A stretch of DNA of 33,727 nt, from IMG/VR virus record IMGVR_UViG_3300042922_000649, positions 1 to 33,727 of that record; one strand, 5' to 3'. The DNA is from a virus. Positions 22,308-29,351 of this stretch are shown here, in pieces. The notes under the pieces were generated by a model. It ran no database searches, had not been told where the DNA came from, and saw only the letters and a program-made list of their open reading frames with translations. The stretch's first letter is position 1. Each line of letters starts with the position of its first letter. The position numbers and the translations under genes were made by a program.

Positions 22308-22859
22308 CTAACTGAACATCTGATTAATATAATCAATACGGGTTTGCTCTTCCTGTGAACGCTTCGGCTTGAGTGTTACCAAGTCTTTGTGTTGCTTAAA
22401 AAACTCTTCTTCGCTTTTATCCAGTTTTTTACCTATGTTTAATTTGTGTCGTATACTAATTACGGTAGTAAAAAAGCCTTCTCCAATTCCTTGGAAAAGA
22501 CCTAGAAAAGTCCAGTAATGCATATATGCTACTGAACGTATTTCTTGCCCAGCAACATTGTTTAAAGCTGAAAATATCATTTGTTCATCTTTATTCCAAT
22601 CATAGACTGGTTTTTCTGTTTTGGGATTTTTTTCATATTTACCACCACAATTTAAAAACCAAAGAGCCTTTTCTATAGCTTCATTGGTATTGCTCGGCAG
22701 TTGCTTATATAATACCTTTAGCATGATTTCGTATGCATCATCCAATAGATTATCTGGATCATTAAAAGCTTCTAATATCAATAAGCAATTACGGTAATCT
22801 GTACGAATATCATACATCACCTCATCTACTTCAAGCTGTTTTGGAAGTCCTCCAATCAT
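22308..22859 (-). CDS. Gp15-family tail assembly chaperone
   Basis: The 183-residue protein matches the bacteriophage Gp15 family: VDEVMYDIRTDYRNCLLILE, IEKALWFLNCGG, then MHYWTFLGLFQGIGEGFF and a C-terminal basic segment. It is encoded between the tail tube and the tape measure, where siphophages encode tape-measure chaperones. It starts with an ATGA overlap on the previous chaperone gene. Both have their own starts, so no programmed frameshift is needed. Its stop codon TAG is part of the ribosome site of the tape measure gene. Confidence 0.82.
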   Translation of the reverse strand: MIGGLPKQLEVDEVMYDIRTDYRNCLLILEAFNDPDNLLDDAYEIMLKVLYKQLPSNTNEAIEKALWFLNCGGKYEKNPKTEKPVYDWNKDEQMIFSALNNVAGQEIRSVAYMHYWTFLGLFQGIGEGFFTTVISIRHKLNIGKKLDKSEEEFFKQHKDLVTLKPKRSQEEQTRIDYINQMFS

Positions 22860-23293
22860 TCATCAATCACCTGGCTTGTGTATTTATCAACTCTTTTCTT
22901 AGATGCTTTAAGAGAATTATCCAATTCAGAATTAATAACCGGTATGATCATATCCAGAAAGTTTTCAATGAAATACTTTCCATTATTCGGGTTAACATCT
23001 AAACAATGGAGATTTCCGAAAACAGTTTTGGATATCTCTGAATTAAACAAGTAATCTAATTCGGATTTTATATTTATGTCAAGCTCACTAATTTGTTCAA
23101 TCGCTTCTTCTCCATCCTGCGTTGCAAGTAGTTCTGCAGAATCTATATAAGCGCCTATCTTTATTTGCGTTTCTTTCGCTCTTTTTCCGATATTAAAATC
23201 GTTAGGATAAATACTTATAGTGCCTAGTGGTTTACCCGTTTCATCCTCAATATCATAGGTTTTCACACCTGTATTTAAGGTCAACTTTGACAT
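22856..23293 (-). CDS. First tail assembly chaperone (gpG-like position)
   Basis: The 145-residue protein (MSKLTLNTGVKTYDIEDETG; LDYLFNSEISKTVFGNLHCL) has a beta-rich start and a helical remainder. It may belong to the DUF6673-type phage family; I am not certain. Position between tail tube and Gp15 protein makes it the partner chaperone of tape measure assembly. It overlaps the next gene by four bases. AAGAAGGAG precedes the ATG. Confidence 0.7.
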   Translation of the reverse strand: MSKLTLNTGVKTYDIEDETGKPLGTISIYPNDFNIGKRAKETQIKIGAYIDSAELLATQDGEEAIEQISELDINIKSELDYLFNSEISKTVFGNLHCLDVNPNNGKYFIENFLDMIIPVINSELDNSLKASKKRVDKYTSQVIDE

Positions 23294-23309
23294 ATATTAA
23301 TCTCCTTCT

Positions 23310-23340
23310 TTTAAAGAAAGAGACGGTCAATGTGACCGCC
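23310..23340 (-). terminator. Hairpin after the tail tube gene
   Basis: On the minus strand GGCGGTCA pairs with TGACCGTC (8 pairs, one G-U, three-base loop), followed by a mixed T-rich run. It lies 12 bases after the tail tube stop codon. A partial terminator here would lower expression of chaperones relative to the abundant tube protein. Confidence 0.6.
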
Positions 23341-23351
23341 CCTCTAAATTA

Positions 23352-23840
23352 TTATTCTTCGGTTGATGGTGTGAATGTCTTGGTGGTATTATTCCATGTA
23401 CCTGCTGTACGGCTTCCGTTGTACATAATTTCATAAGGAACTTGCACACCGCCGTTGTCACCACCCATACTCTGCGGTACAACAAGAACATTTTCTCTGT
23501 ATGCCCATACAACCGTACCAGATTCAGTGATCAGTAAATCAACAACTGTTGTTTCAAGCTTCACACCTGTGGAACGTGTGTTAATAATTGTAGATAGCTG
23601 CGTAAATAAAGGATCTCCTTCACGTGCATAATATGTATCAACAGAAGAGCTTGGTTCAAATCCCTTAACCGTGTTTGAAGTCTCTCCCCAGATGTTTTTA
23701 ATAGTTTCCACATCAGGGTTAAGTTCAATATTGTATTCCTCTAAATCCTTACCGATTCTTTCATAGGATACTGTTCCCCCGAAAGATGAATCAACATAAT
23801 GTATGAGATACTTTCTCTCTAATTTATCACCTGTTGCCAT
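23352..23840 (-). CDS. Major tail (tube) protein
   Basis: The 162-residue protein (MATGDKLERKYLIHYVDSSF; YERIGKDLEEYNIELNPDVE; VKGFEPSSSVDTYYAREGDP) fits the short siphophage tail tube family, with alternating beta strands and a Thr/Ser-rich C-terminus. The usual order of neck proteins, tube, chaperones and tape measure supports it. GGAGG precedes the ATG by seven bases. A hairpin follows the stop codon, which fits its high expression. There is no C-terminal Ig-like extension. Confidence 0.82.
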   Translation of the reverse strand: MATGDKLERKYLIHYVDSSFGGTVSYERIGKDLEEYNIELNPDVETIKNIWGETSNTVKGFEPSSSVDTYYAREGDPLFTQLSTIINTRSTGVKLETTVVDLLITESGTVVWAYRENVLVVPQSMGGDNGGVQVPYEIMYNGSRTAGTWNNTTKTFTPSTEE

Positions 23841-23842
23841 GT

Positions 23843-24289
23843 TTAATCCTCCATTTCTAAATGGTATTCTGCGTAAATCTGTAACTGGTATGTTACCGGA
23901 CCGGTTAATGTCTCATTATCATAACTATACATCATTCCGTTGGCACTTCTTAACTTTTCAAGTGTACCCGTTACAGTCTTTTCGTTAATAGTTACCTCTA
24001 TCGATTGTTTCTTTGCTGCTTTCTCTAACCAATAAGCCAAGTCTAAAAGAAAAGTACTATTGACAAGTCTGTCATACTCTACGAATGACTGAAACCTACC
24101 ATATAGTACAAAATTATGTTGCCTGTCTTGGTTCCCGATAATATCCTCTTTTACAATTTGATCGCCTGTAGGGTATAAACCACAATTGTCAGTATCTGAT
24201 TTTGTAAAATCAATTTCCAACCCATTATTAAGTGCAGCAATCTGAGGAAATTCAGACAAGGTATGTTGCACTACTTCAATTATATTCAT
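23843..24289 (-). CDS. Tail completion/terminator protein (minor capsid 3-like)
   Basis: The 148-residue protein (MNIIEVVQHTLSEFPQIAAL; FVLYGRFQSFVEYDRLVNST; LTGPVTYQLQIYAEYHLEME) matches the minor capsid/tail terminator pattern, with a final beta strand. It would cap the tube at the head-proximal end. It overlaps the upstream neck gene by four bases and lies two bases before the tail tube gene. The family call comes from pattern and place. Confidence 0.65.
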   Translation of the reverse strand: MNIIEVVQHTLSEFPQIAALNNGLEIDFTKSDTDNCGLYPTGDQIVKEDIIGNQDRQHNFVLYGRFQSFVEYDRLVNSTFLLDLAYWLEKAAKKQSIEVTINEKTVTGTLEKLRSANGMMYSYDNETLTGPVTYQLQIYAEYHLEMED

Positions 24290-24705
24290 TGAACACCTGC
24301 CACCTTTCTGGCTCCTTCTAATATATCCTCTTTATTATCTGCTTTAGCTCTATCAAACCAATGAGGCCCTCTCTGAGGTGCACCATTATAAACCATATCT
24401 TTGTCAGTTAGTATCTTCTTTTCCCCTTTCATAGCCCATGAGCTGCCTGTAGTAGGAGAAACCATCAATTTACCGTAATAATGGTATCGGGCTTTTGGAT
24501 CAGAATATTCAAGATTACCACTACCGATTACAGTACCAAGAGTAACACTTTTGATTAATATTCCGTTTAGTCTTGGCGTTAATGGGTCCATAACTCTTAT
24601 CATTTCACTATCAATGAATTTCTGTACCTTTCCACCTGGTTCAAGTCCTCGTGCTTTTAGCATAATGTCCGCTGATTTTATCTCAAGATTCCCGTTAAAT
24701 CCCAT
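24286..24705 (-). CDS. Minor capsid 2-like head-tail joining protein
   Basis: The 139-residue protein has FIDSEMIRVMDPLTPRLNGI, then YSDPKARYHYYGKLMVSPTT and HWFDRAKADNKEDILEGARK. The YYGKL and HWFDRAKA segments are typical of minor capsid protein 2 and HK97 gp10-like neck proteins. It follows the order connector, stopper, neck, terminator, tube. It ends with a four-base overlap on the next gene. Confidence 0.72.
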   Translation of the reverse strand: MGFNGNLEIKSADIMLKARGLEPGGKVQKFIDSEMIRVMDPLTPRLNGILIKSVTLGTVIGSGNLEYSDPKARYHYYGKLMVSPTTGSSWAMKGEKKILTDKDMVYNGAPQRGPHWFDRAKADNKEDILEGARKVAGVQ

Positions 24706-24713
24706 TCAATCAC

Positions 24714-25085
24714 CTACTTACAAGATAAATCCCAGTGCTTCATCCTTGTGTTGCCATAACGCTTGTCATCTACCATATTAATTGTGTAGACCGTTCCCAG
24801 AAGTTCCAGTGATCTTCTACTATCTGATACAGTTTTTTGACTTGTATTATCAAAATCAAAGTCAATAATACCTTTCATGACAATATCTTTTCCTTGTGTG
24901 AAAATCAAATCATTCGCACTAGATATTGGTATCATTAACTTAACTGCATCGGCACTTGTCAGACCTGTTTTAAGGACATTAGACTGCCTGGATTCAGACC
25001 AGAATACATCTGTTATAGCTTGCCTTATAAAACCGCCATTACGACTAAAATAGACCGTGCAATCTGCATTGGTAAACATCAGCAT
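24714..25085 (-). CDS. Head-tail connector (stopper-like) protein
   Basis: The protein (MFTNADCTVYFSRNGGFIRQ, TSADAVKLMIPISSANDLIF, GTVYTINMVDDKRYGNTRMK) is a small beta-barrel type common as the stopper in Firmicutes siphophages (minor capsid 1 or DUF6751-like). Two starts are possible, ATG 25085 and ATG 25079. The latter overlaps the previous stop codon (TGATG) and has better spacing to GGGGG. It is 8 bases from the neck gene. Confidence 0.65.
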   Translation of the reverse strand: MLMFTNADCTVYFSRNGGFIRQAITDVFWSESRQSNVLKTGLTSADAVKLMIPISSANDLIFTQGKDIVMKGIIDFDFDNTSQKTVSDSRRSLELLGTVYTINMVDDKRYGNTRMKHWDLSCK

Positions 25086-25444
25086 AACCCCCTATACAAA
25101 AGACCTGTCATAGAAAGCCATTCATAGATACAAGAACGCATTTTGGCACTACTCAAACTAGCCGAATCCACTGGATTATTAAATGATATTGAATAATCGC
25201 CTACCTTTTCAGAAGATACATTACCCATCATGTTTTCAGCAGTCTCAAAAGTATATATCTGTTCCGCCAGATCACAGCAGCACATTTTTACTCTTTCCAT
25301 ATAATCTGCAGTGGTATCAATTCGGTTAAAAGTAAAATAATCAACTTTCAGCTGGGCTTTCATGGCTTGTTTATTAAAGGCAGCTACGGGAATGGAACTG
25401 CCTTTATAGGTATCTGTGTAATACGTGTAATCTATGTACTCCAT
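25079..25444 (-). CDS. Head-tail adaptor/connector protein
   Basis: The 121-residue protein (MEYIDYTYYTDTYKGSSIPV; FNRIDTTADYMERVKMCCCD; CIYEWLSMTGLLYRGLC) is mostly helical, as expected for gp6-like adaptors that sit directly under the portal. It follows the major capsid gene, the usual position. CCC at about residue 55 and the Cys at the end are unusual for a virion protein but form no clear metal site. Confidence 0.7.
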   Translation of the reverse strand: MEYIDYTYYTDTYKGSSIPVAAFNKQAMKAQLKVDYFTFNRIDTTADYMERVKMCCCDLAEQIYTFETAENMMGNVSSEKVGDYSISFNNPVDSASLSSAKMRSCIYEWLSMTGLLYRGLC

Positions 25445-25458
25445 TCCCTTATCCTTTC

Positions 25459-26517
25459 TTATCCCCTTGTAATTACTCTGGCGATAGGAATAGCTTTATG
25501 AGGGAAGTATTCAGAAGAACCACCCTCATTACTATTTGCTAACGCCCATTTAGAACCAGTCTCAAGGTTTGCATTTGTGGGAGATAAAATTGCTGAATCT
25601 GTGTAGGAAATACCATAAGGAGAGAATAACTTTCTCTGTCTACCGTAAAGTGTATCCTGTCCACCGTTCTTTGCGGGATCTCTGTCAGTTTCATAAGGAA
25701 CTTTAGCACCGCAATCTGTATATTCAATAGCTCCATCACCTAATACATAGGTTGTGTACTTATCATAAGCTGCCACTTCACCGGCTGCAGGTACATTTTC
25801 AACTGGCATAGCATCATCTACCAGTACAAGCTTTCCATTCAATGTTGCAAGTGGTAAAGCTCTCTCAATACCATCACTGTCAGTGTATTTCATATACTCT
25901 AACAGATTAAGATTTTCAAGTCCTGTAGCAATTACGGAATGCATAATTGCAAGTGTAAACTTAGCCTTGTTATCTCCCAGGGCTTTCTGGATGGCATTAT
26001 TAAGTGTAATAGCTCCGAAATAACCGGTTGCATCTGTATTAGCGGATACATCCAGTGTATGTCCATTAACAAACTGCAAGTTGTTCGTTCCAGTCATGGA
26101 GAAGATACCTTTCAGAACACTTAACAGAGTAGCCTGGTCTACATCATCCCAGTACTCTGCCACCTGAGAAGCAATCTGAGCCATGAAATCTGTGCTACCT
26201 GTGATATCATAGGAAAAGTCTGTTTCTACCCATGCATTAGCACGTCCTACAACCACACGTCCTTGTGTATAAGTCTTTAATTTATTGGCAGTAATGTCAG
26301 TACTACCGTTGTAATTCTGTGCTGCTCCTCCAATTCTTCCGAAAATAGGAACTGTCGCATAGTTACCGCCTACTTGATCGCTAAACTTAGCAGCTAAATC
26401 CTGTCTTGGACGAATGGCCTTGGATTTAAGTAACTCATTTCTGTTTAAATTAGGTGTCTTTTCGGCATATGCCATAAATACTTCACTATTAAAATTCTTA
26501 CTATCAAAAATACCCAT
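25459..26517 (-). CDS. Major capsid protein
   Basis: The 352-residue protein (MGIFDSKNFNSEVFMAYAEK; LLKSKAIRPRQDLAAKFSDQ; TQGRVVVGRANAWVETDFSY; WDDVDQATLLSVLKGIF) has the length and pattern of an HK97-fold capsid protein without a long delta domain. The separate scaffold gene upstream supports this. The C-terminal half (DRDPAKNGGQDTLYGRQRKL, FSPYGISYTD) is typical of Clostridia phages. It lies 17 bases after the scaffold gene. No protease gene is present, so maturation probably lacks a protease step. Confidence 0.9.
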   Translation of the reverse strand: MGIFDSKNFNSEVFMAYAEKTPNLNRNELLKSKAIRPRQDLAAKFSDQVGGNYATVPIFGRIGGAAQNYNGSTDITANKLKTYTQGRVVVGRANAWVETDFSYDITGSTDFMAQIASQVAEYWDDVDQATLLSVLKGIFSMTGTNNLQFVNGHTLDVSANTDATGYFGAITLNNAIQKALGDNKAKFTLAIMHSVIATGLENLNLLEYMKYTDSDGIERALPLATLNGKLVLVDDAMPVENVPAAGEVAAYDKYTTYVLGDGAIEYTDCGAKVPYETDRDPAKNGGQDTLYGRQRKLFSPYGISYTDSAILSPTNANLETGSKWALANSNEGGSSEYFPHKAIPIARVITRG

Positions 26518-26534
26518 AATTAATTACCTCTTTC

Positions 26535-27167
26535 TTAGATTAATGTTTTAATATCAGTTCCCGGATGCTCGTTTGCATATTTCATAGCATCCTGCAATGA
26601 CATTTTTTCACCTGGTTTACGTGGGTTAGTTGGTTTTACAATGACAGGAGGCTTTGTTCCATCATCTTCCGGTACAAACGCTGTGGGATTAGCTTCCTTA
26701 AGCTGTTTCATGAAGTCATCTCCACCAAGAAACTGACCATTTTCAAGTTTAAGCGCTTTGCCTTTAAACTCTTCCATTGCTGCCTTCTTGGCAAGTTCAG
26801 AAGTAAACTTATACCCTTCAAAGTACTTGCTAACGGCTCCTGTGTACTCCATTTCTGTAAGCTTAGTGTTAAACTCTGCCTCTTTGGTAGATAAGTCACC
26901 TTTGAGCTTAGTAATTTCTCCTTGCAGCTGAGTTACATCCACGTCCTTAAACTGTTCTAAGGCCTTGTTAGCCGTTTCCAGCAGAGTTTTATTATTATCT
27001 CTCTCTGTTACTGCCTTATTGTACTTTTCTGCACTCACATAGCCACCACCGCCCAAGTCAGCAAGCTTTACCTGCTTATCCTTGTTTTCTGGTGATTCGT
27101 TATATGTGTTTACAGCTGCTTCAAACTCTGGATACTTATCCCCTAATATCGCCTTTAAGAATTCCAT
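26535..27167 (-). CDS. Scaffold protein (phage minor structural protein GP20)
   Basis: The 210-residue protein has the GP20 scaffold pattern: MEFLKAILGDKYPEFEAAVN at the start, a central coiled coil of about residues 45-110 (KYNKAVTERDNNKTLLETAN; ITKLKGDLSTKEAEFNTKLT) and an acidic/proline hinge (VPEDDGTKPPVIVKPTNPRK). It guides capsid assembly and leaves before packaging. It is directly upstream of the major capsid gene. The ribosome site is GAAAGG. Confidence 0.88.
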   Translation of the reverse strand: MEFLKAILGDKYPEFEAAVNTYNESPENKDKQVKLADLGGGGYVSAEKYNKAVTERDNNKTLLETANKALEQFKDVDVTQLQGEITKLKGDLSTKEAEFNTKLTEMEYTGAVSKYFEGYKFTSELAKKAAMEEFKGKALKLENGQFLGGDDFMKQLKEANPTAFVPEDDGTKPPVIVKPTNPRKPGEKMSLQDAMKYANEHPGTDIKTLI

Positions 27168-27306
27168 TTTGATACCTTTCTATCGAGCATGTTTTTAATC
27201 GTGGTGCCATCCACTTCGATGCAGTGTTTAAACGTCTACCTGCAAGACAAGATTAGTTTAAACGTCATTTCGGACATAAAAATAAGACGCTGTTAACGTC
27301 TTAAAA
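27168..27306 (-). other. Leader of the scaffold-capsid genes with GACGTTTAAAC repeats
   Basis: The 11-base word GTTTAAACGTC occurs at 27226-27236 and 27256-27266, exactly 30 bases apart. A shorter form (GTTAACGTC) lies at 27292-27300 inside the terminator stem. No standard promoter or complete gene is visible. A short open stretch (IEVDGTTIKNMLDRK) is preceded by a stop codon and has no start. Confidence 0.5.
27275..27303 (-). terminator. Terminator between the broken peptidase gene and the scaffold gene
   Basis: On the minus strand TAAGACG pairs perfectly with CGTCTTA around a seven-base loop and is followed by TTTTTAT. It lies just past the peptidase pseudogene's final stop codon and would limit head-gene transcription coming from upstream. 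Confidence 0.75.
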
Positions 27307-27669
27307 TCAGTTTAATATATTTAATTCTTGAAACGCTTTAAATATCTTGGGAGATTGAATAGCTAACCAATCTACCATTTCTTCGTTTTGTGACCACCCC
27401 GCACTAGGAGTTCCAGTACTTTCCATCAGTCCGCTTTCATTTAGAAACGCATGTATCAATTCATGCCTTAATGTAGCTGTCTCTATGGCTTGATGTTTTT
27501 GTGTCGGTTATTCTTTATAGCCAGGATATGTATTTATGTTGCATATTACAATTTTCTTTAAATATCCATCGCAATATCCGTCTGCCTCTCTGTCTTTAAA
27601 GAATTCATCATCCTTGTAATCCTTTCTGCATATTTCGTATTCTGTGCCTAGTATATTAATTTTATCCAT
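27307..27669 (-). pseudogene. HExxH metallopeptidase-like gene interrupted by one TAA codon
   Basis: From ATG 27669 the frame gives 53 residues (MDKINILGTEYEICRKDYKD to NTYPGYKE) and then TAA at 27510-27508. After that the same frame runs another 66 codons to TGA 27309-27307: TQKHQAIETATLRHELIHAF, NESGLMESTGTPSAGWSQNE, EMVDWLAIQSPKIFKAFQEL. HELIH is a zinc-peptidase motif and the whole matches a small peptidase-like family common beside phage head genes. No restart codon with a ribosome site precedes the second half. A substitution, sequencing error or readthrough are the options. It overlaps the minor capsid gene stop by one base. Confidence 0.75.
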
Positions 27670-28826
27670 TAAACCCTCCCCAATCCATCTTGATATATCC
27701 TTGCTCTTTGCTGTGGCAGTTGCATTTTCGTCGAGAAATCAACATACTCTTTCATGGCAACTCTATATCTTATCTTGTCAATGGCAATCGTATCATCTGG
27801 CAGGCCAGCTATTATTTCGAGGTGTATATCCTGCCTTATCTTCCTCATGATGGTTTCTAGTTCTCTCTGTCGCTGTGTAGCTTCGTATGTGGTATATTCT
27901 TTATCCTTATATGCTTTCTTCTCATTCTCTTTACGATTCATTTCGTCTAACTGTTCGTCGTTATATGTACGCTTTGATATACCAGGAAGAAAAGGATAAT
28001 ATGAATGATAACAATTCCAACCGCTTAGACCCGGTCCGGTACCAAGTCCGCATACTGTTTGTAACTCTTCTTTACTGTAAACACGACCTTGCCAGACTTG
28101 ATGTGTAGGCCTTGCCGAAGCGTGCCAAGATACCTCAAAATAGTCAGTCTCAAGCGATTCTGCATTCATTTCGTTTATCTTACCGACTACCTGTGTTACC
28201 CCTGTCATTACAGCCCTTCTGGCAGCAACATCAATTCTGTTTCTCCATCCAGTGTCATATTCTGCTGTTCTTATACCTGATTTAGTCATGTCTTTAATAG
28301 CATTTAAGGCAGTCTTATTATAATCGAATGCCCCCGATGTGATCTCACTGATTGCTTGGTCAAGTCGGGATTTAAAGTAATCAGCTGTATCTTGATAACC
28401 GGAACCCACAGGCCCTTTCACCTTAACAGATGTTGTCTGTGTGATATTCACCAGTTCTTCACGCGTTTGCCTTTTAACAGCCTCTATAAGCTGTTGTAAT
28501 GGCTTATTGTCCTCATACCGTGTGAATGGCTTACCAGTAGCCTTGTATAAGTTTTCATCCCTTGAATAGCCCTCTTTGATAATTTCATTGTATATCTTAT
28601 CAATTTCATCATCACTCTTTTGCAATGTGGTCTGTATGGCTTTTCTAATGGTATTACTTGATACTCCTAATCGGCTTAATTGGTATATCTCAAAGTCTGT
28701 TGTTCGTGATATACTATCAATTATTGAAATACGTTCAACTACATCTTCCATAATGGTCATAGATAGGTCTAATAACAGCTTTTGTATCGGTAATGTTATT
28801 TGCTCTAACTCTGCCGGCGTAAGCAT
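27669..28826 (-). CDS. Minor capsid protein (phage_min_cap2 family)
   Basis: The 385-residue protein has the Mu gpF/minor capsid 2 pattern. The helical N-terminal half includes YQLSRLGVSSNTIRKAIQTT. The later motif region has DVAARRAVMTGVTQVVGKIN, EVSWHASARPTHQVWQGRVY and CGLGTGPGLSGWNCYHSYYP. These proteins are injected or lie at the portal vertex. The order terminase, portal, minor capsid, scaffold is standard. The C-terminus is helical and basic (TKMQLPQQRARIYQDGLGRV). Confidence 0.85.
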   Translation of the reverse strand: MLTPAELEQITLPIQKLLLDLSMTIMEDVVERISIIDSISRTTDFEIYQLSRLGVSSNTIRKAIQTTLQKSDDEIDKIYNEIIKEGYSRDENLYKATGKPFTRYEDNKPLQQLIEAVKRQTREELVNITQTTSVKVKGPVGSGYQDTADYFKSRLDQAISEITSGAFDYNKTALNAIKDMTKSGIRTAEYDTGWRNRIDVAARRAVMTGVTQVVGKINEMNAESLETDYFEVSWHASARPTHQVWQGRVYSKEELQTVCGLGTGPGLSGWNCYHSYYPFLPGISKRTYNDEQLDEMNRKENEKKAYKDKEYTTYEATQRQRELETIMRKIRQDIHLEIIAGLPDDTIAIDKIRYRVAMKEYVDFSTKMQLPQQRARIYQDGLGRV

Positions 28827-29024
28827 TTAATCGCTTCCTTTTTCTGTTTTTACATGATTCCAAAAGCACAGGAGCAACAACCACCACAAAGAATATTTCA
28901 CTGTCATATAGCATGTTAAACCCATCAAGAGAGAATTAAAAACCAATACAGCAATGTTTAGTGTTAATCTATGATTTAATGATTTATTTATAATGTTTTC
29001 ATAAACTTTTTTATCTTCTTCCAT
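28827..29024 (-). CDS. Small membrane protein among head genes
   Basis: The 65-residue protein has a charged N-terminus (MEEDKKVYENIINKSLNHRL) and two hydrophobic stretches at about 21-41 and 43-56 (NIAVLVFNSLLMGLTCYMTV, YSLWWLLLLCFW). It is probably membrane-embedded. Its stop codon directly abuts the ATG of the minor capsid gene. The ribosome site is GGAGG. Function is unknown; a membrane protein in the head cluster is unusual but small ones do occur. Confidence 0.55.
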   Translation of the reverse strand: MEEDKKVYENIINKSLNHRLTLNIAVLVFNSLLMGLTCYMTVKYSLWWLLLLCFWNHVKTEKGSD

Positions 29025-29033
29025 TTTCCCTCC

Positions 29034-29336
29034 TTAAATTGGTGTTTGTGTTGTTGCAATGGTGCTCACATCCCAATCTATATCAATATAAACCCTTTCA
29101 TATGTCTGCAGGAATATATCTGGCTTACAAGGATAAACTTCACCTTTTACCCCCATAATAATGTAATCGACTTTCTCCGCATGCATTATTCCTTCAAGCG
29201 TTTTAATATCGCATGTACCATCATCATACGTAATAATTTCATTACAGATACGTTTTTCATTGAACCAATCAGGCATTTCGTCGTCTAATTGGAATCTAAA
29301 GGCTTCAATTACAACAGGTTTCATTCTATATTTCAT
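29034..29336 (-). CDS. Conserved small phage protein of unknown function (100 aa)
   Basis: I chose ATG 29336 (MKYRMKPVVIEAFRFQLDDE), nine bases after AGGAGG; a TTG three codons earlier touches the ribosome site. The protein has IKTLEGIMHAEKVDYIIMGV and KGEVYPCKPDIFLQTYERVY, a pattern very widespread in phages of Firmicutes and others. No function is established to my knowledge. It lies between the portal gene and the small membrane protein gene. Confidence 0.75.
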   Translation of the reverse strand: MKYRMKPVVIEAFRFQLDDEMPDWFNEKRICNEIITYDDGTCDIKTLEGIMHAEKVDYIIMGVKGEVYPCKPDIFLQTYERVYIDIDWDVSTIATTQTPI

Positions 29337-29351
29337 ACTTTTCAACCTCCT

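Noticed and set aside
22308-23293. Programmed frameshift between the two tail chaperone genes
   Set aside because: Both genes have their own start codons with an ATGA overlap, and I saw no slippery heptamer in a suitable place.
27508-27510. Recoded stop codons in this phage
   Set aside because: Every other gene ends normally at TAA, TAG or TGA; only this one gene has an internal stop.
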